Assembly: GCF_000153205.1 (NCBI RefSeq) | Contig: NZ_CH672427.1 | Coordinates: forward strand, 2,322,023 to 2,386,022 | Direction of reading: 5' to 3' | DNA length: 64,000 nucleotides | From: Nitrococcus mobilis Nb-231 | Lineage (GTDB): Bacteria > Pseudomonadota > Gammaproteobacteria > Nitrococcales > Nitrococcaceae | Shown here: positions 20,882-30,479 of the stretch, piece after piece | How the letters are laid out: the number at the start of each line of letters is the position of its first letter | Position numbering within the stretch: the first letter of the stretch is position 1 | Position numbers and translations under genes: made by a program | Notes under the pieces: generated by a model | Seen by the model: only the letters and a program-made list of their open reading frames with translations | What the model was told of the DNA's origin: nothing | Database searches by the model: none

Positions 20882-22705
20882 GTAACTTCTTATTAACCCC
20901 TGGCACAGAAGTGTCAAAAAGGGGTTCCGGGGGCTGGACATACTTCGCCGATCGTGCGTGACATGCGAAGCATGAGCACGAGCGGTCCTCGCAAGCTTCC
21001 TCAGATCAGCGACTTTCCGCCTTAGGAGGTCACCCCGGCGGTCCTGCTGCTGCTGGAGATCTGCTATCAGCTGCATGAGGAGAACCAGGCGCTGCGCGAT
21101 GAGACCGCGCGCTTGAAAGGCGGCAACCCGAAGCCGCCGATTAAGCCCTCGAAGCTGGAGAGCGCGGAACAAGATGCCGAGAGGCACAAGGACAAACGCC
21201 GAGGTAAGCACAAACGCAGCAAGACCCAGCGCCTCGAGATCCACGATGAGATCGTGCTCGCGCCCGTGCCGGCGCCGCCTGCGGGCAGCCGGTTCAAGGG
21301 CTACGATGAGTTCACCGTCCAGGATCTGCACATCGGCGCACACAACACCCGCTATCGGCTCGAACGTTGGGTGACGCCACAGGGCGAGATGCTGCATGGG
21401 CCGCTTGCCGGTGCAGCTCGGTGGCGGACACTTCGGGCCGCGGCTGCGCGCGTTCATCCTCTATCAGTACCACCACGTCACCTAGCCGCTGCTGCGCGTC
21501 GCCCTGCAATGCAGCGAGTTCGTCCATGTCGACGACACCGGCGCTCGTCACCAGGGTCGCAACGGCTTCTGCACTCACATCGGCAATGAGCTGTTCGCCT
21601 TCTTCGCGAGCACGGCCTCCAAGAGCCGCATCAACTTCCTCGAGCTGCTGCGTGCCGGCGACGAACGCTACGTCATCAACGACATGGCGCACACCTACAT
21701 GCTCGCCCAAGGGCTGCCACAGGCGCCGTTGGCGAAGCTCGCAGCGCTCGAGCCGAGTGTGATCGAGGATTACGCCGCGTGGCAGACTACGCTCAAGCGC
21801 CTTGGGATCAGCAACGAACGCCATGTGCGCATCACCACCGAGGGCGCGCTGCTCGGCACGGTGATCGCCACCGGGATCAACCCCGAGCGGGTCATCGTCA
21901 GCGACGACGCCGGACAGTTCAATGTCCTGACTCACGCGCTGTGCTGGATCCATGTTGAGCGCGGCATCCAGAAACTGCTCGGCTTCAACGCCGATCAGCG
22001 CGCCGCACTCGCCTGGGCACGTAGCGAGCTCTGGGCGATCTATCAGGCGCTCAAAGCCTATAAGGCCGAGTCGAACGCCGCGGCACGTGGTGCGATCGAG
22101 GCCCGCTTCGAGGCGCTGTGCACCACCAAGACCTGCTTCGAGAGTCTTAACCACGCGCTCGAGCGCTTGCATAACAGTGGTGCCGAGTTGCTGCGCGCCC
22201 TCGATCGCCCCGAGATCGCGCTGCACAACAATCTCGCCGAACGCGACATCCGCGAGTACGTCAAAAGGCGTAAGATCAGCGGTTCGACCCGCAGCGCCGC
22301 CGGCCGGCGCTGCCGCGATACCTTCGCTAGCCTCAAGAAGACCTGCCGCAAGCACGGCCTCTCATTCTGGGCCTATCTGCTCGACCGGCTCGCCGGCGCC
22401 GGCACAATCCCGTGGCTGCCGAGCGCGATCTTCGGCGCGCACGGCGCGCCTGCTGCGATCAACTGCGCGCATCCCTCGGCCGGCCCCTGAAGCCGCGCGC
22501 TCGCCCAGCACGCTACGGTTACCGGCCCGTGCGCCTGGAGACCTTCGTCGAGCGGCCGCGCTTGCGCGGCACCGCCGAGCAAGCCGCGAACTGGCATCGA
22601 GTCGGTGAGATCCCAGGGTCGGGGCAAGCTCGACATCCATCAAAATGTGCGCGGTGGAGCCCCAGTACCTGAGCGCCGTCACGCCCGGGGTTAATGAGAA
22701 GTTAC
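20882..22705 (+). mobile_element. IS66-family element, decayed
   Basis: 1824-bp element bounded by 19-bp inverted repeats with one mismatch: GTAACTTCTTATTAACCCC at 20882-20900 and the complement of GTAACTTCTCATTAACCCC at 22687-22705. I found no 8-bp target duplication next to the ends. It contains a single tnpC-type transposase gene, now broken, and no tnpA/tnpB, as in the single-gene branch of IS66. Confidence 0.9.
20972..22490 (+). pseudogene. IS66-family transposase, broken by two stops and a frameshift
   Basis: Starting at ATG 20972 (MSTSGPRKLPQISDFPP) the frame hits TAG at 21023-21025, then continues with LLLLEICYQLHEENQALRDE and the zinc/leucine-rich N-terminal region. A frameshift near 21400-21410 moves it to the frame reading LPVQLGGGHFGP, with a second TAG at 21483-21485. 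After that HVDDTGARHQGRNG, IVSDDAGQFNVL, HALCWIHVERG and LAERDIREYVKRRKISGSTRS give the IS66 catalytic core. Both stops are consistent with CAG to TAG changes. The protein cannot be made intact. Confidence 0.9.
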
Positions 22706-22759
22706 CTTCCGTCACGCTAAGCGCTTGTTTCTTCAAGCCACCGAACGCCCGCAAACCTC

Positions 22760-23027
22760 AAAAACGGCTCGCGAACTGCGGAACTTGGGATGGGTATACC
22801 CGCACGTTAAAGGTCGCGGCCAAGAGGCCATCGAGCTTCAAAAGCAGCCACACAAACGGCCGCGATGTTGGGTTGTCGAAGTCACTTATAGTTGGTTCAA
22901 TCGCTTGCGAAAACTGTTGGTACGCTACGAGAAACTCGATCGCAGCTTTCTGGCTCTGAACCATTTGGCTGCCGCCATCATTGCGCTTCGCAAAGTGCCG
23001 ATCAAAGTGAATATTATTTATGGATAA
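22760..23027 (+). pseudogene. C-terminal fragment of an IS5-type (IS427-like) transposase
   Basis: The plus-strand frame reads ELRNLGWVYPHVKGRGQEAI, then RPRCWVVEVTYSWFNRLRKL and LVRYEKLDRSFLALNHLAAA, ending at 23027. This is the end of a DDE transposase with the catalytic glutamate in WVVEVTYSWFNR. Nothing of the N-terminal two thirds is present, and it starts close to the right end of the IS66 element, which probably replaced the rest. Confidence 0.82.
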
Positions 23028-23252
23028 ATTCTAAGCTTCATCTGGTCGGAGACCGTCGAAGTGATAGCAGATTGCGACTGAGATCAATTGTCGTTGATCT
23101 TTATCGAGATCGGGGAAAATGGCATCCATTACTTTGAATGCATGCATTGCGCCGTCGATTGCGTTTTGATTGCCACCACCATCGTCGATCCGCGCCAAAT
23201 CATGGGATCCACTTTACTGTATGGCGGCTATTCGTCGTCTTTTTCGCTCGCA

Positions 23253-24455
23253 TCATCCCTTCACCTTTATGGTTATCGATACCTCCCCCGTTTCACCAAC
23301 CGCAAGTGAGGAGATAATTGGATTATACTCCTCATTACACATTACTCCGGAATCGCAAAGAGCTGTCTGAAGCGCTTCGTACGTAGAATGTTCGATCTCA
23401 TTGCGACTGGAGTGGAGAAACTGATATTCAGAATACGATGGCAGCCACTCCAGATATGATGCCTGATCGATAACTTCGGCTATGAATCCACGGAGCGATG
23501 GGAGCTTGACGCAGAACAGGTCCTCGCTTTCAACGATACGCCAGTACTTGCTGAGAAAAACGGACGGCTTTTCGATGGAGTCGAATGCCGAGCGTGCCGT
23601 GTCGAGGCTGGCTAGGCATGCATCGGCCAGAGGTTTAACTGCAGTCTCGGCGTATCGTTTTGCCAGAATAGTAATGATGTGATTGCTGTATGCTCGGAAC
23701 TGGCAATCCCTCCACTCCCGATGGATATCGGGAACGATCCTGGAATCGAGCGCGTCACCCCCCCTTAGCAAGGCTAACGCCCGTTGACGCTCTAAGGCGT
23801 CTGTGCTTGTCCAGCCGTCATCGTGTGGATACCGATGAACGATATCGAACTCCAGGCGATTCATCGCTTCCCAGAAGCGCATAAATGAGTCTCTGCGCTT
23901 TCTGACATACGAGAAAACCTTACCTAGAGCGAGCAGATTAACGGCTACAAGGGATTCCCTGTTTGAGTCGTAGCCGTGACCCTGAAAATTTTTGAGCGAT
24001 GAGAATCGAAGACCGGCTCGCAGCGCGCTATCAAAACCTTTGATGCGACGGGCAAGAAGCGGAAACATCTCAGCGGCGAGCACAAGCCACGCGACCGCGA
24101 TATGAGTAGGAAAATAAGCAAAGTCAACACGGGCATCCGATGGCATATGGAGATCGAGAGGAATAGCCCAGGAGCCATTCTTCATCTTTGGATCGGTGTC
24201 ATTGCGTTGCCCGGAAACCAAATATTCAGTGAAGCTAATGACTTGCGTTTCGGATGGGAAAAGGCTGCTGCCATGACCGGCGCGTAGAATTTTCAGCCGG
24301 GTCAGCCAATCGTCGCGTACCCGGAGAAAGTCGTCTATGCAGTGCTCTTCCACGGGAAAGGTAGGCACATTGTCCCAGTCGAAGTCGGACAGGAGTCGCT
24401 GTGGGTTTGGATCACGATCAAGGAGATCAGGATAGGTCGTCGATGATAGGCACAT
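23253..24455 (-). CDS. Uncharacterised protein with an RNxxxH (HEPN-like) motif
   Basis: 400-aa protein of unknown function, largely alpha-helical by residue pattern, with no signal peptide and one hydrophobic stretch (HIAVAWLVLAAEMFPLLA, about 118-135). Near the C-terminus, SSRNEIEHSTYEAL contains Arg351-Asn-x3-His356, the Rx4-6H pattern of HEPN ribonucleases. A six-residue motif alone is weak evidence. It follows the 489-aa gene on the same strand after 90 bases that include a terminator-like hairpin. Both genes are less GC-rich than the core chromosome and lie between IS elements, which suggests acquisition as a unit. I do not recognise a named family. Confidence 0.75.
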   Translation of the reverse strand: MCLSSTTYPDLLDRDPNPQRLLSDFDWDNVPTFPVEEHCIDDFLRVRDDWLTRLKILRAGHGSSLFPSETQVISFTEYLVSGQRNDTDPKMKNGSWAIPLDLHMPSDARVDFAYFPTHIAVAWLVLAAEMFPLLARRIKGFDSALRAGLRFSSLKNFQGHGYDSNRESLVAVNLLALGKVFSYVRKRRDSFMRFWEAMNRLEFDIVHRYPHDDGWTSTDALERQRALALLRGGDALDSRIVPDIHREWRDCQFRAYSNHIITILAKRYAETAVKPLADACLASLDTARSAFDSIEKPSVFLSKYWRIVESEDLFCVKLPSLRGFIAEVIDQASYLEWLPSYSEYQFLHSSRNEIEHSTYEALQTALCDSGVMCNEEYNPIISSLAVGETGEVSITIKVKG

Positions 24456-24492
24456 AGCGTCCCTCAGGGTTGGACAATGTCTAGCGGCACCC

Positions 24493-24514
24493 CAAAAATC
24501 CCCTAAAGGGGGAT
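24493..24514 (-). terminator. Terminator or attenuator between the two unknown genes
   Basis: On the minus strand ATCCCC (24514-24509), a 5-base loop and GGGGAT (24503-24498) form a 6-bp stem followed by TTTTT. It lies 32 bases after the 489-aa gene and 38 bases before the start of the 400-aa gene. It could reduce read-through and so set a low ratio of the second product. Confidence 0.6.
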
Positions 24515-24545
24515 GGGAATTCTCCGGCGTACCTTTCGTGAACGG

Positions 24546-26015
24546 CTACATAGCCGCTATAGTTGCTACGCCGTTTCCATGCATCACAATCTTTATCTGT
24601 CCTCCCAATGGTCCTGGATCTAGGGCCACAAGCCGTGGACGCTTACTGCAGATAGTCTGGCAAATTGGCTCTATGGCCTTGCGGGCAAAGTATTGTCGTG
24701 GCTCCAACGGGTCGTTGCCGTTCTGGTTGCCAGCCTCAAACATTCTCTTCAACCACTTGGCTGTGAAGAGCGGCTGCAGCTCGTCTCCAAGCGTCTTGAT
24801 CTCCTGCTGTGACAATAGATATTCGTAAGCGAGCTCGCTGACGACATCTTGCGTGATCGCCAACATTTTCTTCGCATCGTCTTCGATCCACCGGTCAAGC
24901 ATTTGGCGAGCGCCCACCCTTCCGGCTGTGCCGCCGCCGAAAGCACCCAAGAGCCCGCCGACCAGGGCACCGGCCGGGCCGCCCAGAGCCGCACCGGCTG
25001 CCGTACCGGTCATCCAACCACCCATGCCCGTGATAGTGCCAGAGGCCGTTATCGCCAAATTCTTGGAGAACTGAGACCATGAAATACTTCGTGCGACCGC
25101 AGCACGACAGAAATCTGGGGTCGTGCTGATCACGGTGGTGGCAGCAAACGTAATAACATTTGTCCGAAGGAGTTTCGCCACATGGTTAGTTGCTGCTCCG
25201 CCGTGTACCACCTTACCCAGGGAACCATGAGCTAGGTTAGTGACGAATGCGTGCACTGGTCTTGAACGCGCCCCCCAGCGGACAAAGCGCCGGCTGGCAA
25301 CGGCCCCGACCGCAGCAGCTCGGGTCCTGAGCATCTGGGCGGTTGCAGTCCCAGCAACAAAGGAAGTTATGCTGGCATTCCAGCTGCCGTCCATCGCCGC
25401 ATAGGCCGCATCTTTGTTGGAAAGACCATCCTGTTTTGCCCGTATGAAGCAGATAAGAAACGAGATACTGAGCGCACCCGTCGCCGTCACCGCCTGAGTC
25501 TTCGCGTCGTAGGCGAGGGAGTCTATGTTGCCTGCACGGGCGATGTTTCGCGCCTGCTTATAGGTGATATGCCCTTTGCGCACGAGACGCTCCGCCTCAT
25601 CAGGCGATGTCACTCCCGGCACTTTCCCGCCGCTGATCTTCTGGCGCATCAATTCAATGCAGCTTTCATACTGGTCAGCCGGCACTTCGAGCACTTGATC
25701 GCCGTAACGGTAATTTCCCGAATCAGGAGCGAACGCCGCATTGATCGTTGCCTGTGGGCTCTGACAGTACTTTAATTGCAATTGGACGCCATTGGCGAGT
25801 AGATCGGCGCCGTTCGCCTGATTCGTTCCGCCGATGATCTTCGCGTCTTGACCGTGCAACTTGTAGCTTAGGGCGCTAGCTTCTTCGGCCGCGAATCCAT
25901 GACCGCCTTTGGTATGGAACTTCCCGATTTGGGTTTTTTCTAGGCTGCTCGCCGTAGCTGCCGCACTGTAGCCGTTAGCTATGTTGAAAGGATAATTTTT
26001 TTTATGATTAGCCAT
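24546..26015 (-). CDS. Uncharacterised protein with nuclease-like N-terminal motif and glycine-zipper region
   Basis: 489 aa from the ATG at 26013-26015, which has GAGGGG seven bases upstream; a further start five codons upstream lies inside that site. Residues 38-83 show GHGFAAEEAS, then GADLLANGVQLQLKYC: Glu44/45, Asp71 and Gln80-x-Lys82 fit the spacing of PD-(D/E)xK nucleases with a QxK variant such as Mrr. VPADQYESCIELMRQKI and HITYKQARNIARAGNIDS follow. Residues about 325-385 are a Gly/Ala-zipper (AAGAALGGPAGALVGGLLG) likely to enter or perforate membranes. I do not recognise a named family; nuclease activity is inference only. Confidence 0.75.
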   Translation of the reverse strand: MANHKKNYPFNIANGYSAAATASSLEKTQIGKFHTKGGHGFAAEEASALSYKLHGQDAKIIGGTNQANGADLLANGVQLQLKYCQSPQATINAAFAPDSGNYRYGDQVLEVPADQYESCIELMRQKISGGKVPGVTSPDEAERLVRKGHITYKQARNIARAGNIDSLAYDAKTQAVTATGALSISFLICFIRAKQDGLSNKDAAYAAMDGSWNASITSFVAGTATAQMLRTRAAAVGAVASRRFVRWGARSRPVHAFVTNLAHGSLGKVVHGGAATNHVAKLLRTNVITFAATTVISTTPDFCRAAVARSISWSQFSKNLAITASGTITGMGGWMTGTAAGAALGGPAGALVGGLLGAFGGGTAGRVGARQMLDRWIEDDAKKMLAITQDVVSELAYEYLLSQQEIKTLGDELQPLFTAKWLKRMFEAGNQNGNDPLEPRQYFARKAIEPICQTICSKRPRLVALDPGPLGGQIKIVMHGNGVATIAAM

Positions 26016-26475
26016 AATTGTACCCCTCATCCTCTCATTCAGAGCGCTTTCTCAGAGATTTTCGTTAGCGCTAATTCACTATCTTTTTGGAAGATCGTCC
26101 ATCATATGCTTTGCATTGTTCTACCTTTGGTACCCGTATCCACTATTGGTGCTCAGCCCAGGTCCGTAGAAATTTTTTGCCATGGCGACCACTTTCAGTT
26201 CATAGTCGGCGGTCTCCATGGCATGCCCGTAATGGCATATTTCATCAATCATATTGTCGGTCTTCGCCGACGAAAGAGTGCTCATCAACTTGTACTGTCA
26301 GTCTAGAATGTCTTCGAGCACCCGGTATACACAGTGACAAGATTGTAGGCACCGTTAATGTGCTTGTTACTTTTATCTGAGATGCGGCAGGTTCCGTTTC
26401 GTACTGGACTGTAACTCTCCCAGGGCATACGTTCTCTCCATACCTATCCGCTAGATACCGAACGATCGGTAATAC
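26016..26475. other. AT-richer region upstream of the 489-aa gene
   Basis: 460 bases up to the target duplication of IS5 copy 2. It must contain the promoter of the two-gene module. A 100-codon frame on the plus strand from 26004 overlaps the start of the 489-aa gene and has no recognisable features, so I do not call it. Confidence 0.4.
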
Positions 26476-26479
26476 TTAA

Positions 26480-27655
26480 GGAACGTCTGAACTATTCGAT
26501 CTGAAGTCAAACGCATTCGTCTCTGACGAGAGGAAGGGTAAAAATGCTCGGTTTCCCGCCGCCGAGTGCTGATTTACGGGGCCGTTTGGCGCCGCTGAAC
26601 CCCTTTTCTGAGCAAGCAGGCGGAGTTTGCCTGTCAGCTCGTCATCAGTTGCCTCCTCACCAGATACAGATTCGTCAGGCCGATCAGCGTGAACACCTGT
26701 GCGGCATTCTTGGCAAGCCCCTTGTAGCGCACCTTGGTGTAACCGAATTGGCGCTTGATCACCCGGAAAATGTGCTCCACCCGGGCACGGACCGAAGAGC
26801 GCTTGCGGTTGGTGCGCTTGTTCGCACCGGTGAGTTTGTGCTTGGAGCTTGCCTTCAAGGACACGCCCCAGTGGACACCCGCCCCGCGCGCCGCGCGCTT
26901 AAGGGTGTTATCGACGTAGCCTTTATCACCAAAGACCGCGCGGTCGTCCTCGCGCAGCAGGCGCGGCAATTGGCTGATGTCCGAGGCGTTGGCTGCAGTC
27001 ACCGAAACCGTGTGAGCAAGGCCGCTGTTGACATCGGCCCCCACGTGGATCTTCATGCCGAAATACCACTGATTGCCCTTCCGCGTCTGGTGCATCTGCG
27101 GGTCGCGCCGGCGCGCCTTGTTCTTCGTCGAGGCCGGAGCGTGCACACTCGTGGCATCGACCATAGTGCCGCCCTTGAGCAGCGCCCCGCGCTCGGCGAG
27201 CACGTCGTGGATTACGTTCATCATCTGGGCAGTCAGGCCGTGGCGCTCCAGCAGGCGGCGAAACTTCAAAATCGTGGTCTCGTCGGGCAGCGCGTCGTCG
27301 ATGAGCTCAAGCCCGGCGAAGCGGCGCATCGACTCGATCTCATAGAGCGCATCCTCCATCGCCGGGTCGGAGAGCGCGTACCACTGCTGCATGAAATAAA
27401 TACGCAGCATCGACTCAAGCGGCATCGGCGGGCGGCCACGCCGGCCCGCCTTGGGGTAGTGCAGCTCAATGAGCGCCACCAGTTTTGCCCAAGGCACCAC
27501 CTGCTCCATCTCGGCGAGAAACTTCTCCCGGCGCGTGCGCCGCTTCTTGGCCGCAAAACTCATCGAAGCAAAGGTGGTTTGTTTCATCGGTTCCGCCTGG
27601 GTCGGTGGCAATGCCGCAATTATACTGGCGTGGCCGGGAATAGTTCAGAGTCTCC
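26480..27655 (-). mobile_element. IS5-family insertion sequence, copy 2
   Basis: Same 1176-bp element as 17709-18884, inserted in the opposite orientation, with direct repeats TTAA at 26476-26479 and 27656-27659. The two copies are almost base-identical. I saw one coding change and one change near the GGAACGTC end (GAT versus GAG). Recent transposition is the simple reading. Confidence 0.95.
26634..27587 (-). CDS. IS5-family transposase (copy 2)
   Basis: 317 aa, intact, starting at the ATG 27585-27587. It has the same DDE residues as copy 1 (GGTMVDATSV, AVFGDKGYVDN, ARVEHIFRVIKRQF). The only amino-acid change seen is Leu for Pro in IELHYPK. Either copy could mobilise both elements. Confidence 0.95.
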   Translation of the reverse strand: MKQTTFASMSFAAKKRRTRREKFLAEMEQVVPWAKLVALIELHYPKAGRRGRPPMPLESMLRIYFMQQWYALSDPAMEDALYEIESMRRFAGLELIDDALPDETTILKFRRLLERHGLTAQMMNVIHDVLAERGALLKGGTMVDATSVHAPASTKNKARRRDPQMHQTRKGNQWYFGMKIHVGADVNSGLAHTVSVTAANASDISQLPRLLREDDRAVFGDKGYVDNTLKRAARGAGVHWGVSLKASSKHKLTGANKRTNRKRSSVRARVEHIFRVIKRQFGYTKVRYKGLAKNAAQVFTLIGLTNLYLVRRQLMTS

Positions 27656-27659
27656 TTAA

Positions 27660-28115
27660 CCCCGCAGGTTATCGGCATGCCGCGGGTAGGCTTTAGCATC
27701 ACAGCCGCCGGCACTCATTTATCAGTTGATCATTCGGTTAGCACTGACAATTTTGGAACACAAGACGAATTGAGCCCCTTACTCATATGCTACTGAACCT
27801 GTCCCCACAAACCACACCGGGTCAGTGTGACCGCTCTCACAGCCCTTGGGCGCTGAGAGCGGCACGCTATATGTTCGACGAGTCCAAATAGGGGTGTGGT
27901 GTTGGCCCTGCGTGGGCGAGTATTCGCCTATTGGGGGCAGGTGCTGTGTTTGCCCTTGAGCGAAGGTGGTTCAGGGCAGAACGCACGATCGGTACGATAG
28001 CTGAAAGTGTCATCGACTGGGGCTATGAGTTCAATGACCTTCGATCCAAGCAGCTCGAGCTGTTTATAGGCAACAGCCCTTTTCCTCACCGCCACCGCTA
28101 CAGGAGACAAAGAAG
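27660..28115. other. Intergenic region with strong hairpins before the cyclotransferase-like gene
   Basis: 456 bases without a recognised gene. At 27831-27862 a 9-bp stem CCGCTCTCA/TGAGAGCGG encloses a second stem GCCC/GGGC; there is no T run, so it is not a standard terminator. A smaller hairpin GGCGA-GTAT-TCGCC lies near 27914. AGGAG at 28102-28106 serves the next gene. Confidence 0.4.
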
Positions 28116-28961
28116 ATGCGGGTATTCGTTTACGGCACCCTGCTTAAGGGGCTTGAGCGCAACAAGATACTTGGCACAAGCCCCTGCCTGGGTCCCGCGC
28201 TAATCAGTGCCATGTTGTACGACCTCGGCAGTTACCCTGGCATCAAAGAAGGTAGTGAGCCGGTTGTTGGCGAACTATACGACGTGGACGCCTCGGTTCT
28301 CGAGTTGCTTGATCAGATTGAAGGGTACGTTCGATCCAATCCGGGCGATTCGCTGTATAGACGCCAAACAGCCCCAGTTCAATGCTTTTCGGATGGCAGA
28401 CATCTCGAAGCATTCGCGTATTACTACGCGCCGCCCATTGACGGACGAGAGATCATTGCGCACGGTGATTATCGCCGCTATCGGCTCGAATCAAAGGACG
28501 AGGAACAGTGGCTGATCGCCTACGGATCCAACCTTTCGACTCAACGGCTGAAACAGCGCGTGGGTCAGATCTCCGATACCAAAACCGGGTTTATTGAAGG
28601 TTACGAATTGAGTTTTAATAAAGCTGGTGCAAACGGAAATACTTACGCGAACACCCGCTATATCGGCACTCATGTCGCATGTCCCGCGGTCGCTTACAAG
28701 CTCGCCCTAGAGCAAGCGGAGATGCTCGATCGCTTTGAGGGTGTTCCCACGCACTATATGCGTGTGGCTATCCCGTTTGCTACGGTGTCTGGGGTTGAAA
28801 TCGTTCAGTCCTATATCACACATCCCAATAAACTGGTTCCTGAAAGGCGCCCTAAAGATGAGTATCTAGGCCATATTCAAAAGGGCTACCGCGAGCACGC
28901 GTTAGACGCGACATATCTGGAGCACGCACTTGGCCGAGTCACGCGGCTACCTTGCCGTTAA
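28116..28961 (+). CDS. Two-domain gamma-glutamylcyclotransferase-like protein
   Basis: 281 aa made of two tandem copies of the GGCT/AIG2-like fold. Domain 1 starts VFVYGTLLKG (residues 3-12) and has the likely catalytic glutamate in LDQIEGY (Glu69). Domain 2 starts WLIAYGSNLS (about 132-141) and has LDRFEGV. The family splits gamma-glutamyl-amino compounds to 5-oxoproline; the substrate here is unknown. ATG 28116 has AGGAG nine bases upstream. Its stop codon (TAA, 28959-28961) lies inside the 9-bp target site duplicated by the IS4 element, so the insertion left the reading frame intact. Confidence 0.85.
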   Translation: MRVFVYGTLLKGLERNKILGTSPCLGPALISAMLYDLGSYPGIKEGSEPVVGELYDVDASVLELLDQIEGYVRSNPGDSLYRRQTAPVQCFSDGRHLEAFAYYYAPPIDGREIIAHGDYRRYRLESKDEEQWLIAYGSNLSTQRLKQRVGQISDTKTGFIEGYELSFNKAGANGNTYANTRYIGTHVACPAVAYKLALEQAEMLDRFEGVPTHYMRVAIPFATVSGVEIVQSYITHPNKLVPERRPKDEYLGHIQKGYREHALDATYLEHALGRVTRLPCR

Positions 28962-28964
28962 GGC
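28956..28964. repeat. 9-bp target duplication of the IS4 element, left copy
   Basis: CGTTAAGGC, repeated exactly at 34615-34623 on the other side of the nested insertion. Its presence shows that IS4, intron and recombinase element came to lie here as one IS4 insertion or were added into it later. Confidence 0.92.
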
Positions 28965-29024
28965 CATCCCATTACACATAAATCCGTACCATATGAGTGT
29001 GCGAAGCACTGGAGGTGCGGAAAG

Positions 29025-29958
29025 ATGGGCTGGGCGAAGGCAGAGTTCGAGACGATTGACCTGGGTGATCAGCGGTTGAACCAACGGGCCGTGCTATTGG
29101 CTGAACGGCTAGGGCAAAAGCCGGGGGCGAGCATTCCCGGAGCGTGCGAGAGCTGGGCGGAGACGGCGGCGGCCTATCGGTTTTTGCACAATGCGCAGGT
29201 GGGCTGGGAGGAGGTGCTGACGGCGCACGCCAGGGCGAGCCAGGCGCGTATGCGTGAGCACGCGGTGGTGCTATGCCTGCAGGACACGACGGAGCTGGAC
29301 TACAACGGCCGGACGATGCAGGGGCTGGGGCCGCTGAGCTACGAGGCCCAGCGCGGAATGTATCTGCATCCGACGTACGTAGTGACACCGCAGCGCGAAC
29401 CACTGGGGGTGATCAACGCGTGGAGCTGGGCGCGTGCCTTCAAAGCGGGCGATGAACCGCGCGGCGGGCTGCTAGAGAGTGTGCGTTGGGTAGAGAGCTA
29501 TGAGCGGATCGCTGAACAGGCCGACGAGTTGGCCAAGACGCGGCAGGTCTGTGTCGGCGACCGCGAGTCGGACATTCTGGCGCTGCTGGTCAGGGCGCAT
29601 GAGCTAGGCTATCCGGCGGACTACCTGGTGCGCTGCCAGCACAACCGGGTACTGCCCGAAGGCGGCAAGCTCTGGGATCGGGTCATGGCGAGCGCGCCAT
29701 TGGGGCACGTGCGCTTTGAGCTGCCCGCCGGGCGCGGGCGCAAGGCCCGTTCGGTCGAACAAGCCGTGCGCGTGCAGCGCGTGGCCGTACCAAACAAGCA
29801 GGGCAATCCGTTCGAAGTGACCTGCCTGATTGCCTCGGAGGTCAACCCACCTGCCGGTGCCAAACCGGTAGTGTGGCGGCTTTTGACCAACCGGGCGGCT
29901 CCCACGCTGGAGGCGGCCGTCGAGCTGATCGATTGGTACCGCGCGCGTTGGGTCGTGG
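29025..29958 (+). pseudogene. IS4-family transposase, 5' exon
   Basis: About 311 residues from MGWAKAEFETIDLGDQRLNQ, including Asp-1 in LCLQDTTELDYNGR, Asp-2 in VGDRESDILALL, and the start of the C-terminal motif IDWYRARWVV. The last base, G29958, is the first base of the catalytic glutamate codon. After that the group II intron begins. Joined to 34186 the frame continues GAG CTG TTT TTC, giving WYRARWVVELFFLVLKEGC with the IS4 spacing Y-x2-R-x3-E-x6-K. Without splicing the product is truncated. Confidence 0.9.
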
Positions 29959-30479
29959 GCGTGTCCAGTGAAGGGCACATAATCCAGTCGGTGGAAGTCC
30001 GACCGGGGCTAAGAGACTCAAGCCCTGTAGCTTGGGAGGCGCCGTGGCGCGAGAGCAAGGCGGTGGAGCCCTCCGACAACATTCTCAGAAAGGAGGATGC
30101 GCAACGCACCAGGTTGCAACGTGCAGTGAACGTAGAGGTAGCCTCGTTACACGCAAAAATCCGGTGGCCGAGACGGTCTATAACGCGCGAAGGCAGCAAG
30201 GGTCGTTCGAAATGAGTCCGATGCGGCGGCCCTCATCGGCGGGGTATCAGCGGTGACATGGTGTGAAGGATTTTGTGTCAACTGGAGAAACCCTTGTCGC
30301 CCGGCGAGGAAAGCTCGTCGAGGAGACACGCCCTATAACCGTGAGTGGGAAGTGGGTGGGTAGGCAACAGGGTGGCGGGTCGGACCGTACTACCGTTGAT
30401 CGGCGTGCAGCAAAACGCGCTGGGAGGGAAGGGTCCGGACCGGTGGGTATTTCGTTGCTCGAGGTGAGGCAGGGGTGAG

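Noticed and set aside
17705..27659. A composite transposon formed by the two IS5 copies
   Set aside because: Each copy has its own matching 4-bp target duplication, so they inserted separately. A composite would share one duplication at the outer ends.
27831..27862. Integron attC site or intrinsic terminator
   Set aside because: There are no GTTRRRY/RYYYAAC-type core sites, no integrase nearby and no T tract.
29955..29963. Alternative intron 5' ends at GTGGG (29955) or GTGTC (29961)
   Set aside because: Neither restores both reading frame and the catalytic glutamate when joined to a 3' end in AC; the 29959/34185 pair does.
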